This document shows positions 31,651 to 35,920 of a stretch of 35,920 nt of DNA, piece by piece. The stretch is from Pascua guehoae (Eukaryota; Basidiomycota; Tremellomycetes; Trichosporonales; Trichosporonaceae), in contig BCJX01000013.1 in NCBI GenBank assembly GCA_001600415.1, forward strand, positions 203,990 to 239,909. The letters run 5' to 3'. The notes beneath the pieces are model-generated. The model was not told the origin of the DNA. It worked only from the letters and a program-made list of their open reading frames with translations, and searched no databases. The position numbers were made by a program, and so were the translations under genes. Position 1 is the stretch's first letter. Every line of letters begins with the position of its first letter.

Positions 31651-34600
31651 ATGTCTTCTCCCAACCGCGAGCCACTCGGGACCGGCGCACCAGGCGCCCA
31701 TACCGAGCGGCCACCACCACCCTACGATGCCGACAGCAACGGGGCGCCCAAGGACGACAAGGGCAAAGATGTGCGCGCCAGCCACGCCGAGGACCTAGCG
31801 GCCTTTGAGAAAGCCGGTACGCTAGCTCTCCCCGACCACCCCGACATCTACTGACGCCAACAGACGCAGAACACGACCCGCTGCTGGCCGAGTACGACAC
31901 GCCCGAGCCGCGGTGGGCCACGGACCTGAGCTCGGCCGGCCGCGTCATGGTCGACCTCTCTGCGGGGCCCGAGCTCGTGCCCGACTCTCTCGGCGCCGGG
32001 GACGGCGAGCAAGCGCCCGAACCCGCAGCGCCGGACAAGGTGCACGAGTTGGCTGTGGACCCGCTCCACAGCGACGACTGCCCGCCGCTCAACATTGTCA
32101 TCTTTATCGTCGGCTCGCGCGGTGGGTACCAACGTCACCAGAGGACTGACACGCAGGCGACGTCCAGCCATACCTCGCGCTGGCGCTGGCACTGATCAAG
32201 GCGCGCCGGCACAGGGTGCGGATCGCGACGCACTCGGACTTTGACAAGCTCGTCACGGACGCCAGGGCCGAGCTGGCACCGGATCTCAAGTCGAACCTCG
32301 ACTTCTTCAGTATTGGTGGCGACCCACACCAGCTCATGGCCTACATGGTCCGCAGTATGTTTCGCATCCAACACCGCATGCTCGCCAACATTTCTTGCCT
32401 CAGTGATGCTGACGCGCAGACCCCGGTCTCGTCCCTGGTCTGTCGGCAATGACCAACGGCGACATCAAGGCCAAACGCACCATGGTCAAGACAATGCTCG
32501 GCGGGTGCTACCGCGCCTGCTTTACTCCCAACGACGCGACGGGGGCGCCGTTTGCAGCCGACGCCATCATCAGCAACCCGCCAGCATTTGCAAACATCCA
32601 CGTCGCAGAAGCTATGGGCATACCCCTCATCATGTCTTTCAGTACGCTCTGCTCACTGTGCGCACGAGGCTGACCCATAGCTATGCCGTGGACGCCAACG
32701 ACGGCTTTTCCCCACCCGCTCGTCAAGGCCGAGAATGAGAGTGACGAGACGTCTGTTAACAACTTTTCCAGCTTTATCCTCGCAGACGCATTGTGAGTCA
32801 CCGCAACACCAACTGAGCAAGGGCCCATGTTGAATATGGGCACTTCCCCATCCAACCTTATGCGTGCGTGGGGGTGTTTCCTAGTCTGACATCAGAATGT
32901 GGCAGGGACTAGGCGACGTCATCAACGCGTTCCGCCACAGCGTGCTCCGTCTGCGACCGTTGCACGCCACGAGCGGCCCGCTCGTGCTCGAGCGTCTCAA
33001 GGTGCCCGTCACGTACGCGTGGAGCGAGGCTCTGCTCCCGAAACCGGCAGACTGGCGGGACAACATTGGTGCGTGGGTATAAGAAGTGGCAGCACTCACC
33101 AACGCAGACGTCGTGGGGTTCTACACCATGCCGGCTCGCGAAAAGCCCGAGGCCGACCCCCCCATCGCCGAGTTTCTCGCGGCGGGCGATCCGCCGATAT
33201 ATATCGGGTAGGTCACGTACGCGATTGTCCAGCACTGACGGGGTAGATTCGGCTCTGTTGTCGTTGAAAAGCCCGAGGAACTGACGCGTGAGTTGAGCAC
33301 ATGTGCATCGTGCAGAGTTAAAGCTAATGTATCAGGGATCATCGTATCGGCTGTCTCCCGCGCAGGCGTGCGTGCAATCGTCAGTGCGGGCTGGGCCGAC
33401 CTCGGTGCCGGAGTAGACATCCCTGACAGCGTGTACATTGCCAAAGGTAGCTACAGGTCGAGACCCCAGCTGACGGGTTAGGCAACGTCGCGCACGACTG
33501 GCTATTCGCCGACGGACGCGTCGCGGCCGTGTGCCACCACGGCGGTGCGGGGACGACCGCAGCGGGCCTGCGCGAGGGCGTCCCCACCATTATTGTGCCG
33601 TTCTTCGGCGACCAGTGGTGCGTCGTAGCACCAGCTGTGGGAGACGACTGTGTGCAAGATTCTGATACGCAGGTTCTGGGGTAATGCTGTCGCCCACGCC
33701 GGGGCTGGACCCACGCCCATCCCACATGCCGAGCTCACGGTGGACAACCTCACCGAGGCCATCAAGGTAGCCCTCGCGCCAAAGACGGCTGCGGCGGCAC
33801 AAAAGCTGGGCAAGCAAATCCGGGCAGAGCAAGGGACTGTGCAGGGGACGCAGAGCTTGCACAAGCATCTCCCACTACTCAACTTGAGGTACATGCGGCT
33901 CGGTGCTAGGCACCCCGTGCGAACCTGTGCTGACGACCAGGTGTGCGATTGACCCAAAACGCACTGCCATATGGTATTCTGAGCGCCTCTGCCTGCGCCT
34001 CTCTGGTGCTGCCGCCGCCGTGGTCGTCGATGCCAAGAAGATTACATGGAGTGATCTCGAACCCAACCGTGCGTGCAACACACGAGTCCGCTCACACTAG
34101 GCTCGATCGAGTACGAGACGACGCGTCACTACACTGACCCCTTTACGGCACTGGGGCAGGGCATTGTCAATGTCGGCGGACAAGCCGTCGCGGGGGCAGG
34201 GCAGCTCTTCTACGCACCCGTGAGTTGGCGTACGGATAGCGGCGCGTCTAACCGTGCAGCACAAGGGACTGGGTAACATTGTCCTCGGCCTGCCCAAGGG
34301 TACGTACATTCCTAAATACGCCGATTCTGACCCCCAGCCGCTTTCGACACGGTCGGCGCGGTGCAAGAGGGCCTTGACAACATGCCGGGTATGATGGGCG
34401 GCCGTGTCCGCCGCCGCCCCAAAGTCGACTCGCTCCAGAGCGGCGTCGTCGAGGGTGCTCGGGGGCTCGCTTACGGGATCGCAGACGGTGTGACCGGTCT
34501 CGTCACGCAGCCGTATGACGGCGCCAAGAAGAAGGTGAGAACCATTGAATCGTGAAACCGTCCTTCTCTCGGCTCCTTGGCGAGGCTGACAAGCAGGGCC

Positions 34601-35231
34601 TCTCGGGCTTTGTCGACGGGACGATCAAGAGCTGTGCGTACCGCCTTCTGACGCACGACGCTGACTGACAGGGGTCAACCTCGCCGTCCGCCCTGCGGGC
34701 GGTGCGCTCGGCCTCGTCGTGCACCCCGCCGCCGGCGCATTCCGCGGCGCACAGGCGCATTTTGCCGACCCTGCCGGTGCAGTACCTGTGCTCGCCGCCC
34801 CGCGCCAGGCACAGAGCCTCGCAGACGCGAAATCCCTCAGCAAGGACGAGCGCCGCAGCATCCTCGAGGCGTGGGACACGGCCATTGCCCAGGACCAAGT
34901 GACGCGCCGCCGCAAGGCCGAAGACGAACGCAGTGCGGCCGCCGAGGCGGCCCTGCTCGTCGACGAAAAGCTCGAACGGCCATTCTGGCCCCTGTCCAAT
35001 GTCCAAGTCGCGCGCCTATTTGCCGCCGGCGGCGTACGCCCAGTCGTGCCCGCGACGGGGGAGAGTGACTCCGGGGCCGAGCCGCAGGGGCGTGCGTCGG
35101 CCGACGAGGCGAGAAGGGGCCAAGGGCTGGATGGCGTGCATCATCCGCATCTCGCCAGGGCGGGCGTGAGGATGGCGGGCATGGGGGGTGGGGCGAGTGG
35201 GAACGGTGGAGGGCGCCGGAATAGCATGTAG
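31651..35231 (+). CDS. Sterol 3-beta-glucosyltransferase (GT1/UGT80 type) with VPS13/ATG2-like C-terminal repeats
   Basis: Seventeen exons: 31651-31816, 31864-32121, 32157-32354, 32420-32641, 32681-32792, 32896-33068, 33108-33207, 33247-33287, 33336-33446, 33482-33617, 33673-33888, 33941-34068, 34101-34219, 34260-34299, 34338-34534, 34597-34633, 34672-35231; 937 aa, all junctions in frame. The N-terminal GT28-type motif is [20 protein letters not shown] (about 131-150). [16 protein letters not shown] (about 282-297) is a hallmark of sterol glucosyltransferases. The UDP-sugar site is HDWLF...[15 protein letters not shown] and [16 protein letters not shown] (about 464-510). It should transfer glucose from UDP-glucose to membrane sterol (ergosterol). 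There is no GRAM/PH region as in Atg26. The C-terminus has GxxxGxTGLVTQPxxGA-type segments (about 712-790) like VPS13/ATG2 ends, then a disordered tail. Introns reach 32 nt. Confidence 0.92.
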
Positions 35232-35430
35232 ATCTGCACACGTGCTGGGATTCGATGAGCAATGTGGGTTCATGTACACATACGTGTTGAGGCCGCCACC
35301 TTGGCCGTGCGGAGAGTCCTTGGCACACACTAAAGATACCTGTTCATCGTGCAAGTGAATCTGTGTCTGGACTGAGAGGACAGACAAGCGCGCATCGCGG
35401 CAATGGCTGAACGATGTTTGGCCAGTCGAG

Positions 35431-35457
35431 TGTGGCAGTTGTGGCAGTTGTGGCAGT
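35431..35457. repeat. TGTGGCAGT x3
   Basis: Three perfect tandem copies of a 9-bp unit. Confidence 0.95.
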
Positions 35458-35700
35458 CCATAGTCCCACGTCTTTGTATGTCACAACAGTCACAAAAGCG
35501 TACCTCCGCAGGAAGCCTCGGCGCCAACACTGGTGTCGACCGCTGCCATCTCCACTGCCTCCAGTACACAACCGACCTGGCAAGACATTCCGTCGTTATC
35601 GCGTACATGACAAAATGGAAACGTCTAATGCATCTATTATATAAAGCGATCTTGCTCGCGACAAACCATGTGTAAACGATGTGGCAATCCATGTGGCAAT

Positions 35701-35703
<3 letters not shown>

Positions 35704-35778
<75 letters not shown>
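35704..35778. repeat. (TG)n microsatellite
   Basis: About 37 uninterrupted TG units. Confidence 0.95.
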
Positions 35779-35783
<5 letters not shown>

Positions 35784-35920
35784 ATGTGTGCATGTGATGT
35801 ATCTAAGATAGGCATATCTAGAAGAATTAGAAGTGAAGCAAGCATGGCAATAACTGGTGGGTGGGTGTGGTGTGGGGGTGTGGGGGTGTGTGTTGTAGAA
35901 ACTAGAGAGTAGAGTAACAT

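Larger units (their letters stand above)
35232..35920. other. 3' flank of sterol glucosyltransferase; microsatellite DNA
   Basis: No gene is recognised. It contains a 9-bp triplication, a long TG array, and G/T-rich sequence to the end of the window. Open frames on the minus strand are driven by the CA repeat. Confidence 0.6.

Noticed and set aside
35330..35920. 196-codon minus-strand frame with a His-Thr run
   Set aside because: Translation of the TG/CA microsatellite and a 9-bp repeat; no family features.

Overview
This is a eukaryotic nuclear window. It is GC-rich and has many short spliceosomal introns (mostly 32-105 nt, with GTGAGT/GTGCGT/GTACGT donors and CTAAC or CTGAC branch sites just before the acceptor). 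It also carries intron-containing tRNA genes and ortholog-grade fungal genes. Together these point to a basidiomycete yeast, most likely a tremellomycete of the Trichosporonales type; the species cannot be named from the sequence. Several N positions and one 28-N gap mark assembly trouble at homopolymers and microsatellites.

Layout, 0-5 kb: YAE1 (-) and DIM1 (+) are head to head around a 506-bp shared promoter. Their introns are unusually long (173-780 nt) and filled with minisatellites, poly-G and one hairpin resembling a miniature transposon. 5.6-8.4 kb: a La-motif protein of the LARP1/Sro9 type (-). 10.1-11.0 kb: IMP3 (+); its 250-nt first intron appears to carry a C/D box snoRNA with an 11-nt match to 18S rRNA. 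11.4-12.2 kb: three tRNA-Gln(CTG) genes (-) with identical mature sequences but different 6-9 nt introns. 12.2-14.2 kb: gene-poor, tandem-repeat-rich DNA. 14.2-17.4 kb: an F-box-like protein and a triple-KH RNA-binding protein (both -). 19.2-22.7 kb: the ISWI-complex subunit ITC1/ACF1 homologue (+). 23.3-23.7 kb: a small secreted eight-cysteine protein (+). 25.1-25.7 kb: divergent tRNA-Val(CAC) and tRNA-Gly(GCC) genes with a 363-bp element bearing 54-bp terminal inverted repeats wedged between them. 25.7-28.0 kb: no clear gene, some decayed-looking open reading. 28.1-31.0 kb: a 13-exon Baeyer-Villiger/flavin monooxygenase (+). 31.7-35.2 kb: a 17-exon sterol glucosyltransferase (+) with a VPS13/ATG2-like C-terminal repeat region.

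Several genes share a ribosome and translation theme: DIM1 (18S dimethylation), IMP3 (SSU processome), the intronic snoRNA (18S 2'-O-methylation), YAE1 (Fe-S loading of the ribosome recycling factor Rli1), LARP and the tRNA genes. The YAE1/DIM1 and IMP3 promoters both contain a CACGTG box. A second palindrome-like element, GTCAA..TTGTTGAC, recurs in several promoter-like regions. The exon models were built by hand: each joins in frame across consensus splice sites and matches family motifs, but none has been checked against transcripts.
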